64,000 nucleotides of DNA from Nonomuraea jiangxiensis (lineage in GTDB: Bacteria; Actinomycetota; Actinomycetes; Streptosporangiales; Streptosporangiaceae): NCBI RefSeq assembly GCF_900099965.1, contig NZ_FNDJ01000021.1, forward strand, positions 62,001-126,000, written 5' to 3'. Of this stretch, positions 42,020-51,280 are shown one piece after another. A program made the position numbers and the translations under genes. A model generated the notes under the pieces. It worked only from the letters and a program-made list of their open reading frames with translations, made no database searches and had not been told where the DNA came from. The stretch's first letter is position 1. Each line of letters starts with the position of its first letter.

Positions 42020-42994
42020 ATGCGTGCGGCAACGGTGTCGAGGTTCGGCGGTCCGGAAGTGTTTCAAGTGGTCGAGATGCCCGATCCCGTACCAGGCGCC
42101 GGGGAGGTGTTGATCGACGTTGACGTGATCGACACATTGTGGCTGGAAACGATGGTGCGCTCAGGGGCGGGTCAGGAGTATTGGCCGATGCGCCCACCGT
42201 ACGTGCCCGGGAACGGAGTCGCCGGCCGGGTCGTACAGATCGGTACGGGAGCCGACCAGAACCTGCGCGGGCGCAGAGTGGTGGCCCACACCCGCGGGGA
42301 GGGCGGTTACGCCGAGCGTGCCGTGGTCGCCGCCGAGGCGGTGGTGGAGGTGCCCGACAGCGTCGACCTCACGGTGGCCGCGGCTCTGTTGCATGACGGA
42401 GCGACCGCTCTGGCCCTGTTCGACACGACCAAGGTCGGCCCACGGGACGGGGTGCTCGTGATCGGGGCCAGCGGTGGCCTGGGAGTGCTGTGCGTACAAC
42501 TCGCCCGCGCCCGCGCGGCAAGGGTGGCCGCCGTCGCCCGTGGCGCGAAGCTGGAGCGGGTCGCGCGGCTCGGTCCCGACGCGTTGATCGACTCCGCTCG
42601 GCCGGACTGGGCTGAGCAGGTCCGAGCGGTGTTCGGCGAACATGGTGCCGACGTCGTGCTGGACAACGTCGGCGGCCCGCTCGGTGAGGCCGGCTTCACG
42701 TTCACCGCCCGGGGCGGACGGTTCTCGGCCCACGGCGCACCCAGCGGGCGATTCGCGAGCATCGACCGGCAGGCCGCCGACGAACGAGGCGTCTCGGTGA
42801 CCGGTATCGAGGCGGTGCAACTGTCCGAGCACGACCGCAGACGCTATGTCCAGCAGGCACTGCACGAGGCCGCCTCGGGTGTGCTCGCGCCGGTCATCGG
42901 GCAGACGTTCCCGCTCGATCAGGCGGGGGCCGCCCATGCCGCGATCGAGGGCCGCACCGCGTTCGGCAAGACCCTGATCACCACCAACGCGTGA
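42020..42994 (+). CDS. zinc-free quinone oxidoreductase-like MDR protein
   Basis: This 324-residue medium-chain reductase has the N-terminal GroES-like fold (ATVSRFGGPEVFQVVEMPDP), PPYVPGNGVAGRVV, the NADPH motif VLVIGASGGLGVLCVQLARA and VLDNVGGPLGEAGF. Zinc-ligand residues are absent, as in QorA-type quinone reductases. ATG 42020 is preceded by GGAG, and two upstream GTG codons are possible. Expression is probably switched by the adjacent MerR protein in response to an electrophile or quinone. A 16-bp-stem terminator follows 230 bp downstream. Confidence 0.87.
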   Translation: MRAATVSRFGGPEVFQVVEMPDPVPGAGEVLIDVDVIDTLWLETMVRSGAGQEYWPMRPPYVPGNGVAGRVVQIGTGADQNLRGRRVVAHTRGEGGYAERAVVAAEAVVEVPDSVDLTVAAALLHDGATALALFDTTKVGPRDGVLVIGASGGLGVLCVQLARARAARVAAVARGAKLERVARLGPDALIDSARPDWAEQVRAVFGEHGADVVLDNVGGPLGEAGFTFTARGGRFSAHGAPSGRFASIDRQAADERGVSVTGIEAVQLSEHDRRRYVQQALHEAASGVLAPVIGQTFPLDQAGAAHAAIEGRTAFGKTLITTNA

Positions 42995-43221
42995 TCGAGA
43001 TCGCCTCCATGCACACGCAGGACCTTGGCCGGCCGGCAACCGTCCAACCCCGCATTCGCGCGATGTGGGCAGTACGGGCTGGAGGTCTGGCGCGAGTGAT
43101 CACCTAATCGGCGCGCTCAGTTCATGACCGCCAGAGCGACGTACAATTCCGCTGGCGTGCAGTGAACCGCCGACCGAGTGTACTGCGGCTTCTTGCGGGA
43201 CGTGCGGCCCCACCAAAGCGA

Positions 43222-43263
43222 CTGCCCGCCGTACCTTCCCCGGGGGAAAGGTACGGCGGGCAG
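43222..43263. terminator. strong bidirectional terminator hairpin
   Basis: A perfect 16-bp stem (CTGCCCGCCGTACCTT and its complement) can be extended inwards by the C/G runs of the loop. It lies between the convergent oxidoreductase and DEAD-box helicase genes and can serve both. The rest of the 335-bp gap (42995-43329) holds no supported gene. Confidence 0.85.
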
Positions 43264-43329
43264 AGGCTCGATGCGGGTCAGCGCCTGGCGGCACGCGACC
43301 CGCGATCAGTCCTTCTTTGAGCAGCCGGT

Positions 43330-45231
43330 TCAGCGCTCGAAGCGGCGGCCCGAGTTGCGGCTGTAGCCGCCGTTGCCGCGCTCGTCCGTACGGCCGCCGC
43401 CGGGGCGGTAGCCGTCGCGGGGCGCGCGGTCGTCAGAGCGGACGCCACGGTCGGAGGGGCGGTCACGGTCACCCGAGAAGGGCCGGCCGCGGTCGCCGCC
43501 GAAACGGCCACCGCCACGCCGGTCGTCCTGCCGGTAGGGGCGCTCGTCGGGGCGGTAGCCGCCGCCACGCCGGTCGTCCTGACGGAGCGGCCGGTCCTCG
43601 GAGCGGTAGCCGCCGCGCGGCCTGCTGTCCCGGCGGCGGTCGTCGCCGACCGGGCGCGGCTCCTGCCCGGTGGAGCGCCCGAACGGCCGCTCGCCCTCGG
43701 CGTGCCGCCGCGGCGCGAACCCGTGCTCTCCGTCCTCGTGCCGCCGCGGGCGGCGATCGCCGTCGAACTCCCGGCTCGGACGCCGGTCCTCACCGGCACC
43801 CGACCCGAACGGCCGCTCGCCGTCCTCATGACGGCGCGGACGCCGATCGTCACTCGGACCGGACCTGAACGATCGCTCGCCGTCCTCGTGGCGGCGCGGA
43901 CGGCGCTCGCCGTCGAAGTCACGACGCCCGCGGCGCCCGCCGCGGCGCTCGGAGGGGCCGCCCTCGCGGCGCGGACGCAGCGGCTTGCGGACGTCCGGCT
44001 CCCAGACGGGGATGGCCTCGCCGCTCGGGATGCGCGCTCCCGTCACCTCGGCCACGCGCGGGTGACCGGGGGTGGCCTTCAGCCGGAACGGGTGGATCCC
44101 GGCGCGCCGGGTGAGCGCGTCGGTCGAGCGCCGCTCGTTGGGCAGCACCAGCGTGACGACGGTGCCCTTCTCCCCGGCGCGGGCGGTGCGCCCGCCCCGG
44201 TGCAGGTAGCTCTTGTGGTCCTGGGGCGGGTCCACGTGCAGCACCAGGCTGATGTTGTCCACGTGGATGCCGCGGGCCGCGACGTCGGTGCAGACCAGCA
44301 CGTTGACGGAGCCCTCGCGGAACTCGGCGAGGATGCGGGTGCGCTGATTTTGCCGCTTGCCGCCGTGCAGGCCGCCCGCCTTGACGCCGACCCTGGCCAG
44401 TTGCTTGCACAACCGGTCCACGCCGTGCTGCGTGCGCACGAAGATGATCGTACGGCCCTCGCGGTTGGCGATCTCGGCGATCACGTCGAACTTCTCGTCG
44501 CGCGTGACCTGCATCACGTGGTGTTCCATGGTGTCGACCGGCGAGGTCGCCGGGGCCACGGAGTGCGTGATCGGGTCCTTGAGGAAGCGCTGCACCAGCT
44601 TGTCGACGTCGCCGTCGAGCGTGGCCGAGAACAGCAGCCGCTGCCCGTCGGCCGGGGTCTGCGCGAGCAGGTCGGTGACGACGGGGAAGAAGCCGAGGTC
44701 GCACATGTGGTCGGCCTCGTCCAGGACGCTGACCTCGATCTCGGCCAGCGAGCACTCGCCCTGCCGGATGAGGTCACCGAGCCGGCCGGGGGTGGCGATG
44801 ACGAGGTCGACGCCGCGCCGCAGGGCCTCGATCTGCTTGCCCATGGACATGCCGCCGACGACGACCTTCATGCGCAGCCCCAGGCCGCGGCCCAGCGGCT
44901 CCAGCGCGTCGTGCACCTGGAGGGCGAGCTCGCGGGTGGGGACCAGGATCATCGCGCGGGGACGGCCCGGGGAGGGCTTCACGCCCGCCAGGCGGGCCAT
45001 GGTGGGCAGGCCGAAGGCGAGGGTCTTACCGGAGCCGGTCTGGCCGCGGCCGAGCACGTCGGCGCCGGTCAGTACGTCGGGGATCGTGGCACTCTGAATG
45101 GGGAACGGGCTGTCGATGCCCTGCCTGGCCAGCCCGGTGACGAGCGGCTTGGGCAGGCCCAGCAGCTCGAACTCGGAGGGGCCCGGCTCGGGGGCGCTCT
45201 CGCTGAGCGAGGGCAGGACAGCGTCAAGCAT
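43330..45231 (-). CDS. DEAD-box RNA helicase with long Arg-rich C-terminal tail
   Basis: The 633-residue protein starts at ATG 45231 (a GTG two codons upstream is possible). The helicase core includes the Q motif, Walker A GQTGSGKT, PTRELA, TPGRL, VLDEADHMCD, SAT, and HRGGRTARAG in the second RecA domain. From about residue 430 a disordered, highly basic tail carries repeated RRPRRHEDGER-like and DDRRGGGYR units. This is an RGG-type RNA-binding tail of the kind seen in cold-shock DeaD/CsdA proteins. It probably acts in ribosome assembly or RNA decay. The gene is single and has an approximately 300-bp upstream leader region. Confidence 0.93.
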   Translation of the reverse strand: MLDAVLPSLSESAPEPGPSEFELLGLPKPLVTGLARQGIDSPFPIQSATIPDVLTGADVLGRGQTGSGKTLAFGLPTMARLAGVKPSPGRPRAMILVPTRELALQVHDALEPLGRGLGLRMKVVVGGMSMGKQIEALRRGVDLVIATPGRLGDLIRQGECSLAEIEVSVLDEADHMCDLGFFPVVTDLLAQTPADGQRLLFSATLDGDVDKLVQRFLKDPITHSVAPATSPVDTMEHHVMQVTRDEKFDVIAEIANREGRTIIFVRTQHGVDRLCKQLARVGVKAGGLHGGKRQNQRTRILAEFREGSVNVLVCTDVAARGIHVDNISLVLHVDPPQDHKSYLHRGGRTARAGEKGTVVTLVLPNERRSTDALTRRAGIHPFRLKATPGHPRVAEVTGARIPSGEAIPVWEPDVRKPLRPRREGGPSERRGGRRGRRDFDGERRPRRHEDGERSFRSGPSDDRRPRRHEDGERPFGSGAGEDRRPSREFDGDRRPRRHEDGEHGFAPRRHAEGERPFGRSTGQEPRPVGDDRRRDSRPRGGYRSEDRPLRQDDRRGGGYRPDERPYRQDDRRGGGRFGGDRGRPFSGDRDRPSDRGVRSDDRAPRDGYRPGGGRTDERGNGGYSRNSGRRFER

Positions 45232-45533
45232 GGTCACGAAAGTCGTGCCTTTCCGTCGAAGTGGCGCGTCACTTCTGCGAAAGGACGAGCCGGGACGTAC
45301 GGCGTGGGCCGTACACGTGCAGGGGCACCCGCCGCTGGGGGCGGGATCACAAAGGGGGGATGCACCGGGCACCGGCCGCAGGCGGCGCGTGACGCGCGAT
45401 GAGACGTCAGGTGCATCTGATGCCAACCCAGGGATGTTATCGGATATTCCCCGGACAGGTCCGGACCTTCCGAGACCCTCGCTGGCAGCCTGAGACGGCT
45501 GACGCTTTACGCCAGCCGTAACAGCAGAAAAGA
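45232..45533 (-). other. 300-bp gene-free leader region of the DEAD-box helicase
   Basis: No coding sequence is supported between the sufT stop and the helicase start. The region is rich in self-complementary GC segments (for example GTACGGCCCACGCCGTAC near 45300). Long structured leaders are common for cold-shock helicases, so a regulatory 5' UTR is possible. I could not assign a known RNA family or promoter. Confidence 0.4.
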
Positions 45534-45896
45534 TCAGACGTTGAATCCTAGCATACGGAGCTGGTCACGCCCCTCGTCGGTGATCTTGTCCGGGCCCCAC
45601 GGCGGCAACCAGACCCAGTTGATCTTGACGTCGGACACCATGCCGTCGAGCGCGGAATGCGCCTGGTCCTCGATGACATCGGTCAGCGGGCAGGCCGCGC
45701 TGGTCAGCGTCATGTCGATGGTGGCCACGGGGCGGTCGCCGTCGGACGGGTCGAGGTTGAGCCCGTAGATCAGGCCGAGGTCCACGACGTTGATGCCGAG
45801 CTCGGGGTCCACGACGTCCTTGAGCGCCTCCATGACCTCTTCGACGCTCGTCTGGCCGTCGAAGCCCGCGGTCGGGGTCTCCACTGGCTTGCTCAT
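45534..45896 (-). CDS. sufT: MIP18/DUF59-family iron-sulfur maturation protein (SufT type)
   Basis: In this 120-residue protein the DUF59 core VEEVMEALKDVVDPELGINVVDLGLIYG is followed by TLTSAACPLTDVIEDQ, with the reactive Cys, and WVWLPPWGPDKITDEGRDQLRMLGF. Such proteins help load or transfer Fe-S clusters. The start overlaps the sufU stop (ATGA), making it the last gene of the suf operon. Confidence 0.9.
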   Translation of the reverse strand: MSKPVETPTAGFDGQTSVEEVMEALKDVVDPELGINVVDLGLIYGLNLDPSDGDRPVATIDMTLTSAACPLTDVIEDQAHSALDGMVSDVKINWVWLPPWGPDKITDEGRDQLRMLGFNV

Positions 45897-46333
45897 TGGG
45901 CAGCACTCCTCACAACAGCGTCCTTGTAGGCCATCCAAGAAAGCAGCGCGCACTTGACCCGCGCCGGGAACTTGGCCACGCCCGCGAACGCGACGGCGTC
46001 GCCGAGCACCTCCTCGTCGGCCGCCACCTGACCCCTGCCCTGCATGAGCCGGGTGAACTCATCGACCACGGAGAGCGTCTGCGCCACCGTCGAGCCGGTG
46101 GCCAGCTCGTGCAGCACCGACGCGGCGGCCTGGCTGATCGAACAACCCTGACCCTCGTAGGAGACGTCGAGGATCTGGCCGGCGTCGTCCACTTTGACCC
46201 TGAGCGTGATCTCGTCGCCGCACGTCGGGTTCACGTGGTGAACCTCGGCGTCGTACGGCTCGCGCAGCCCCCGCCCCTGCGGGTGCTTGTAGTGCTCCAG
46301 GATCAGCTCCTGGTACATCGACTCGCCGATCAT
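45893..46333 (-). CDS. sufU: SufU iron-sulfur assembly protein
   Basis: The 146-residue protein starts at ATG 46333, with a second Met at 46318. Three zinc or sulfur-acceptor Cys are in NPTCGDEI, GQGCSISQAAASVL and RVKCALLSW, and the SufU-specific insertion between them is present. It accepts persulfide sulfur from SufS by zinc-ligand exchange. It lies two bases after sufS. Confidence 0.93.
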   Translation of the reverse strand: MIGESMYQELILEHYKHPQGRGLREPYDAEVHHVNPTCGDEITLRVKVDDAGQILDVSYEGQGCSISQAAASVLHELATGSTVAQTLSVVDEFTRLMQGRGQVAADEEVLGDAVAFAGVAKFPARVKCALLSWMAYKDAVVRSAAQ

Positions 46334-46335
46334 GG

Positions 46336-47616
46336 CTATGCGAACACCTTCTGAACGTGGTGGAGACCGCGCACCAGGGCGTCGATCTCGCCCGTGGTGT
46401 TGTACAGATAGAACGACGCCCTGGTCGTCGCCGGTATTCCGAATCGCAGGTGCAGCGGGCGGGCGCAGTGGTGCCCGACGCGTACGGCGACGCCGAACTG
46501 GTCGTCCAGGATCTGCCCCACGTCGTGCGGATGTATGCCCTCCAGCGTGAACGACACCGTGCCGCCCCGCGCCTCCAGGGAGTCCGGGCCGATGATCCGC
46601 AGGCTGGGCACCTCGCGCAGGGCGTCGAGCGCGTAACCGGTCAGCTCGCGCTCGTGCGCCTCGACGGCCTCCATGCCGATCTCGCCGAGGTAGTCGACGG
46701 CCGCGCCGAGCCCGATGGCCTCGACGATGGGCGGCGTGCCCGCCTCGAACTTGTGCGGGACCGGCGCGTACGTCGAGTGGTCCATCCAGACCGCCTCGAT
46801 CATCTCGCCGCCGCCCAGGAAGGGGGGCATGGCGTCGAGCAGCTCGGCCCTGCCCCACAGCACGCCGATGCCGGAGGGCCCGAGCATCTTGTGACCGGTG
46901 CAGGCCACGAAGTCGACGCCCAGCTCGGCCACGTTGACCGGGTGGTGCGGCACCGACTGGGAGGCGTCCAGCATGATCAGCGCACCCGCCTCGCGGGCCA
47001 GGGCGGCCACCTCGGCGACCGGGTTGACGGTGCCGAGCACGTTGGACTGGTGGGCGATCGAGACGATCTTCGTCCGCTCGGTGATCACCGCCGGGTCGAG
47101 GTCGAGCCGGCCGTCGTCGGTGACGCCGAACCACTTCAGCGTCGCGCCCGTGCGCTGCGCGAGCAGCTGCCAGGGCACGATGTTGGAGTGGTGCTCCATC
47201 TCGGAGATGACGATCTCGTCGCCGGGCCCGAGGGTGAAGCGGGGGTCGGTGCCGGCCGCCGTGCCGGAGGCGCGCCAGTGGTGCGGGCCGAAGGAGTAGG
47301 CGACCAGGTTGAGCGCCTCGGAGGCGTTCTTCGTGAAGATGATCTCGTCCCGCGACGGCGCCCCGACGAACGCCGCGATCCTGTCACGGGCGCTCTCGTA
47401 GGCCTCGGTCGACTCCGCGCCGAGCACGTGCATGGCCCGCCCGACGTTGCTGTAGTGCAGGGCCAGATGCTCGCGCATGGTCTCGATGACCTGGTTGGGC
47501 TTCTGCGAGGAGTTGCCCGAGTCGAGATAGACGAGCGGACGCCCGTCGGGCAGCTCGCGAGAGAAGACCGGGAAGTCCTTCCTGATCTTCTCCACATCCA
47601 AGCTGAAGGAAGTCAT
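46336..47616 (-). CDS. sufS: cysteine desulfurase SufS
   Basis: In this 426-residue class V PLP enzyme, the PLP Lys is in CTGHKMLGPSGIGVLWG at about residue 243, the PLP-stacking His lies in MEHHSNIVPW, and the persulfide Cys is in VGHHCARPLHLRF near residue 382. N-terminal KDFPVFSRELPDGRPLVYLD is typical of SufS. It mobilises sulfur from cysteine. The start overlaps the sufC stop by four bases. Confidence 0.96.
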   Translation of the reverse strand: MTSFSLDVEKIRKDFPVFSRELPDGRPLVYLDSGNSSQKPNQVIETMREHLALHYSNVGRAMHVLGAESTEAYESARDRIAAFVGAPSRDEIIFTKNASEALNLVAYSFGPHHWRASGTAAGTDPRFTLGPGDEIVISEMEHHSNIVPWQLLAQRTGATLKWFGVTDDGRLDLDPAVITERTKIVSIAHQSNVLGTVNPVAEVAALAREAGALIMLDASQSVPHHPVNVAELGVDFVACTGHKMLGPSGIGVLWGRAELLDAMPPFLGGGEMIEAVWMDHSTYAPVPHKFEAGTPPIVEAIGLGAAVDYLGEIGMEAVEAHERELTGYALDALREVPSLRIIGPDSLEARGGTVSFTLEGIHPHDVGQILDDQFGVAVRVGHHCARPLHLRFGIPATTRASFYLYNTTGEIDALVRGLHHVQKVFA

Positions 47617-48359
47617 GCAGTCGCCTTCGTGTACTGCTCGTAGCCCTCGGACTCGAGCTTCTCGGCCAGTTCGGGGCCGCCCTCCTCGACGATCCGGCCG
47701 CCCGCGAAGACGTGTACGAAGTCCGGCTTCACGTAACGCAGGATCCGCGTGTAGTGCGTGATCAGCAGCACGCCGGTCTCGCCGGAGGCGCGGAAGCGGT
47801 TGATGCCCTCGGAGACGACGCGCAGGGCGTCGACGTCGAGGCCGGAGTCGGTCTCGTCGAGCACCGCGATCTTCGGCTTGAGCAGCTCCAGCTGGAGGAT
47901 CTCGTGGCGCTTCTTCTCGCCGCCGGAGAACCCCTCGTTGAGGTTGCGCTGGGCGAAGGCCGCGTCGATGGACAGCGCGTCCATGCCGTTCTTGAGGTCC
48001 TTGGCGAACTCGCGCAGCTTGGGCGCCTCGCCGCGGACGGCGGTGACGGCCGAGCGCAGGAAGTTGGAGACCGACACGCCGGGGACCTCGACCGGATACT
48101 GCATGGCCAGGAACAGGCCCGCGCGGGCCCGCTCGTCCACGGACAGCTCCAGCAGGTCAACGCCGTCGAGCAGCACCTGGCCGCTGGTGATCGTGTATTT
48201 CGGGTGGCCGGCGATGGCGTAGGCGAGGGTCGACTTGCCCGAGCCGTTCGGTCCCATGATGGCGTGGGTCTGGCCGGACCGCACTGTCAGGTTGACGCCG
48301 CGCAGGATTTCCTTGTCCTCGACGGCGACGTGCAGGTCACGGATCTCTAGGGTGGACAT
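47613..48359 (-). CDS. sufC: Fe-S assembly ATPase SufC
   Basis: This 248-residue soluble ABC ATPase has Walker A GPNGSGKSTL, signature FSGGEKKRHEILQL, Walker B IAVLDETDSGLDVDALRV and the switch His LITHYTRIL. It powers the SufBCD scaffold. It sits six bases after the Rieske gene and is coupled to sufS. Confidence 0.96.
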   Translation of the reverse strand: MSTLEIRDLHVAVEDKEILRGVNLTVRSGQTHAIMGPNGSGKSTLAYAIAGHPKYTITSGQVLLDGVDLLELSVDERARAGLFLAMQYPVEVPGVSVSNFLRSAVTAVRGEAPKLREFAKDLKNGMDALSIDAAFAQRNLNEGFSGGEKKRHEILQLELLKPKIAVLDETDSGLDVDALRVVSEGINRFRASGETGVLLITHYTRILRYVKPDFVHVFAGGRIVEEGGPELAEKLESEGYEQYTKATA

Positions 48360-48365
48360 GATCGC

Positions 48366-48683
48366 TTATGACTCCTTCGAGAGCGAGACGAGAACGTCTT
48401 CGCCGTCGATCTTGACTGTGTAGACGTTCACGGGCCTGGTGGCGGGCGGTCCGGTGGGCTTGCCGGAGCGGATGTCGAAGCACGAGCCGTGCAGCCAGCA
48501 CTCCAGCGTGCCGTCGTAGACCTCGCCCTCGCTCAGCTTCACCTCGGCGTGGGAGCACACATCGTGCAGCGCGAAGACCTCCTCGCCCTTGCGGACGAGC
48601 GCGACGGGGGTCTCGCCGATCTCCACGCCGAGCGCGCCGCCGTCGGGGATGTCGGCGAGCCGGCACACCTTCTCGTAGGTCAT
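48366..48683 (-). CDS. Rieske-type non-haem ferredoxin within the suf operon
   Basis: The 105-residue protein has the Rieske [2Fe-2S] ligands CSHAEVKL and CWLHGSCFD, plus TRPVNVYTVKIDGEDVLV at the end, like bacterial dioxygenase ferredoxins. ATG 48683 is chosen with a nearby GGGAG. It lies between sufD and sufC, a position shared with other actinomycete suf operons. A possible role is electron supply or being a client of the machinery. Confidence 0.9.
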   Translation of the reverse strand: MTYEKVCRLADIPDGGALGVEIGETPVALVRKGEEVFALHDVCSHAEVKLSEGEVYDGTLECWLHGSCFDIRSGKPTGPPATRPVNVYTVKIDGEDVLVSLSKES

Positions 48684-48746
48684 GAGTCGCTCACCACTCC
48701 CCATTCGCCACACGGGCCGCGCTCACCGCGCCGGGTTCTGTCCTGG

Positions 48747-49868
48747 TCATAGCGCGAGCTCAGCCTCCACCGCGCTCAGCACGCGCTCGCGGATCTCCTC
48801 GATCTGGATCTTCTCGATGAGCTGGCCGAGGAAGCCCCTGATGACCAGGCGGCGGGCCTCGTCGTAGGGGATGCCGCGGGCCTGCAGGTAGAAGATGTGC
48901 TCGTCGTCGAGGCGGCCCGAGGCGGAGGCGTGCCCCGCTCCGGCGACCTCGCCGGTGAGGATCTCCAGGTTGGGCACCGAGTCGGCGCGGGCGCCGTCGG
49001 TGAGGATGAGGTTGCGGTTGAGCTCGTAGGTGTCGGTGCCCTCGGCCTCGACCCTGATGATCACGTCGCCGATCCAGACGGCGTGCGCCTCCTCGCCCTG
49101 CAGGGCGCCGCGGTAGTCGACGTTGCTCTTGCAGTTGGGCTGCGAGTGGTCGACCAGCAGGCGGTGCTCCAGGTGCTGCCCGGCGTCCACGAAGTAGACG
49201 CCCGACATGTCGGCGTCGCCGCCCGGGGCGGTGTAGGAGACGTTGGGCGACAGGCGTACGAGGTCACCGCCGAGGGTCACCACGAAGCTCCGGAACGTCG
49301 CGTCCTTGGCGAGCTGGGCGTGGTGGTGCGAGACGTGGACGGCGTCGTCGTCCCAGTCCTGCAGGCTGACGATCCGCAGCGAGGCGCCGTCGCCGACCAC
49401 GAACTCGATGTTGTCGGCGTAGACGGCGCTGCCCCGGTGGTCGAGCACGAGCACCGCCTCGGCCAGCGGCTCGACCTTGACCACGATGTGGCCGTAGGCC
49501 GCGCCCGCTCCGGAGCCGGTCAGCGTCAGGACGGTCGGCTTGGACGTGACGGCCTCGCGCGGCACCGTGACGACGGTGGCCTTCTCGAAGCTCTGCCACG
49601 CCTGGGCGCTCACCCGGTCGGTCGGCACGAACGCCTTGCCGAGGCGGGCGTCGTCGCGGCCCACCGTCTCGACGGTGACCTCGGGGGCCGCGTCGACGTC
49701 CAGCCGGACGTTGCCCGCCGCCTCGGCCTTGCCGTTGTGCAGGCCCTTCAGGCGCGAGAGCGGCGTGAACCGCCACGCCTCCTCGCGCCCGGTCGGGACC
49801 TCGAAGTCGCCCAGGTCGAAGGAGGCCTGCTCGTGCAGAGTCGACAGGGGCTTCTCGTTCAGGCCCAT
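48747..49868 (-). CDS. sufD: Fe-S scaffold protein SufD
   Basis: The 373-residue protein has a right-handed beta-helix core. Family motifs include GREEAWRFTPLSRLKGL near the N-terminus, ADMSGVYFVDAGQHLEHRLL and GHASASGRLDDEHIFYLQARG at the C-terminus, where the conserved His for the SufB interface lies. It joins SufB and SufC in the scaffold complex. Its ATG overlaps the sufB stop by one base (TGATG). Confidence 0.95.
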   Translation of the reverse strand: MGLNEKPLSTLHEQASFDLGDFEVPTGREEAWRFTPLSRLKGLHNGKAEAAGNVRLDVDAAPEVTVETVGRDDARLGKAFVPTDRVSAQAWQSFEKATVVTVPREAVTSKPTVLTLTGSGAGAAYGHIVVKVEPLAEAVLVLDHRGSAVYADNIEFVVGDGASLRIVSLQDWDDDAVHVSHHHAQLAKDATFRSFVVTLGGDLVRLSPNVSYTAPGGDADMSGVYFVDAGQHLEHRLLVDHSQPNCKSNVDYRGALQGEEAHAVWIGDVIIRVEAEGTDTYELNRNLILTDGARADSVPNLEILTGEVAGAGHASASGRLDDEHIFYLQARGIPYDEARRLVIRGFLGQLIEKIQIEEIRERVLSAVEAELAL

Positions 49869-51280
49869 CAGCCGACGGCTCCTTCCATCTGCAGCTCGAT
49901 CAGCCGGTTGAGCTCAAGGGCGTATTCCATGGGCAGCTCGCGCGCGATCGGCTCCACGAAGCCGCGCACGATCATCGCCATCGCCTCGTCCTCGTCGAGC
50001 CCGCGGCTCATGAGGTAGAACAGCTGGTCCTCGCTGACCTTGGAGACCGTGGCCTCGTGCCCCATCTTGACGTCGTCCTCGCGGACGTCGACGTAGGGGT
50101 AGGTGTCGGAGCGGCTGATCTGGTCGACCAGCAGGGCGTCGCACTTGACGGTGCTGGCGCTGCCGTGGGCGCCCTCCTCGATCTGCACGAGACCGCGGTA
50201 GGAGGTGCGGCCGCCGCCGCGCGCCACCGACTTGGAGATGACGCTGGAGCTGGTGTGCGGGGCCAGGTGCACCATCTTGGAGCCGGCGTCCTGGTGCTGG
50301 CCCTCGCCCGCGAACGCGACGCTCAGCGTCTCGCCCTTGGCATGCGGGCCCATCAGGTAGACGGCCGGGTATTTCATCGTGACCTTGGAACCGATGTTGC
50401 CGTCGATCCACTCCATGGTCGCGCCCTCGTAGGCCACGGCGCGCTTGGTGACCAGGTTGTAGACGTTGTTCGACCAGTTCTGGATGGTCGTGTAGCGGCA
50501 GCGGGCGTTCTTCTTCACGATGATCTCGACGACCGCGCTGTGCAGCGAGTCGCTGGAGTAGATCGGCGCGGTGCAGCCCTCGACGTAGTGGACGTAGCTG
50601 TTTTCGTCCACGATGATCAGGGTCCGCTCGAACTGGCCCATGTTCTCGGTGTTGATCCGGAAGTAGGCCTGCAGCGGGATCTCGACCTCGACGTTCGGCG
50701 GCACGTAGATGAACGAGCCACCGGACCACACGGCGGTGTTGAGAGCGGCGAACTTGTTGTCGCCCACGGGGATGACGGAGCCGAAGTACTCCTTGAAGAT
50801 CTCCTCGTGCTCCTTCAGGCCCGTGTCGGTGTCGACGAAGATGACACCCTTCTCCTCGAGGTCCTCACGGATCTTGTGGTAGACGACCTCGGACTCGTAT
50901 TGCGCGGCGACGCCGGCGATCAGGCGCTGCTTCTCCGCCTCGGGGATGCCGAGCTTGTCGTAGGTGTTCTTGATGTCCGCGGGCAGCTCGTCCCAGGAAG
51001 CGGCCTGCTTCTCGGTGGAGCGTACGAAGTATTTGATGTTGTGGAAGTCGATGCCGGTGAGGTCAGAGCCCCAGGTGGGCAGCGGCTTCCTGTCGAACAG
51101 GCGGAGGCCCTTCAGGCGAAGGTCGAGCATCCACTCCGGCTCGTTCTTGAGCGCGGAGATGTTGCGGACGACCTCCTCGGACAGGCCTCGCTTGGCCGTG
51201 GCACCCGCGGCGTCCGGGTCGGCCCAGCCGAACTTGTAATTCCCCAGGCCTTCCAGCTCCGGGCGGTCGGTGACAGTCAC
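49868..51280 (-). CDS. sufB: Fe-S scaffold protein SufB
   Basis: The 470-residue protein includes VRNISALKNEPEWMLDLRLK, SYVHYVEGCTAPIYSSDSLH with the conserved Cys, MKYPAVYLMGPHAKGETLSV and GHEATVSKVSEDQLFYLMSRG. There is no intein, unlike mycobacterial SufB. It carries the site of cluster assembly. The ATG overlaps the SufR stop by four bases, so regulator and scaffold are coupled. Confidence 0.96.
   Translation of the reverse strand: MTVTDRPELEGLGNYKFGWADPDAAGATAKRGLSEEVVRNISALKNEPEWMLDLRLKGLRLFDRKPLPTWGSDLTGIDFHNIKYFVRSTEKQAASWDELPADIKNTYDKLGIPEAEKQRLIAGVAAQYESEVVYHKIREDLEEKGVIFVDTDTGLKEHEEIFKEYFGSVIPVGDNKFAALNTAVWSGGSFIYVPPNVEVEIPLQAYFRINTENMGQFERTLIIVDENSYVHYVEGCTAPIYSSDSLHSAVVEIIVKKNARCRYTTIQNWSNNVYNLVTKRAVAYEGATMEWIDGNIGSKVTMKYPAVYLMGPHAKGETLSVAFAGEGQHQDAGSKMVHLAPHTSSSVISKSVARGGGRTSYRGLVQIEEGAHGSASTVKCDALLVDQISRSDTYPYVDVREDDVKMGHEATVSKVSEDQLFYLMSRGLDEDEAMAMIVRGFVEPIARELPMEYALELNRLIELQMEGAVG

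Noticed and set aside
43100..43294. 64-codon open frame in the gap before the helicase gene
   Set aside because: It runs through the terminator hairpin and shows no protein-like features.
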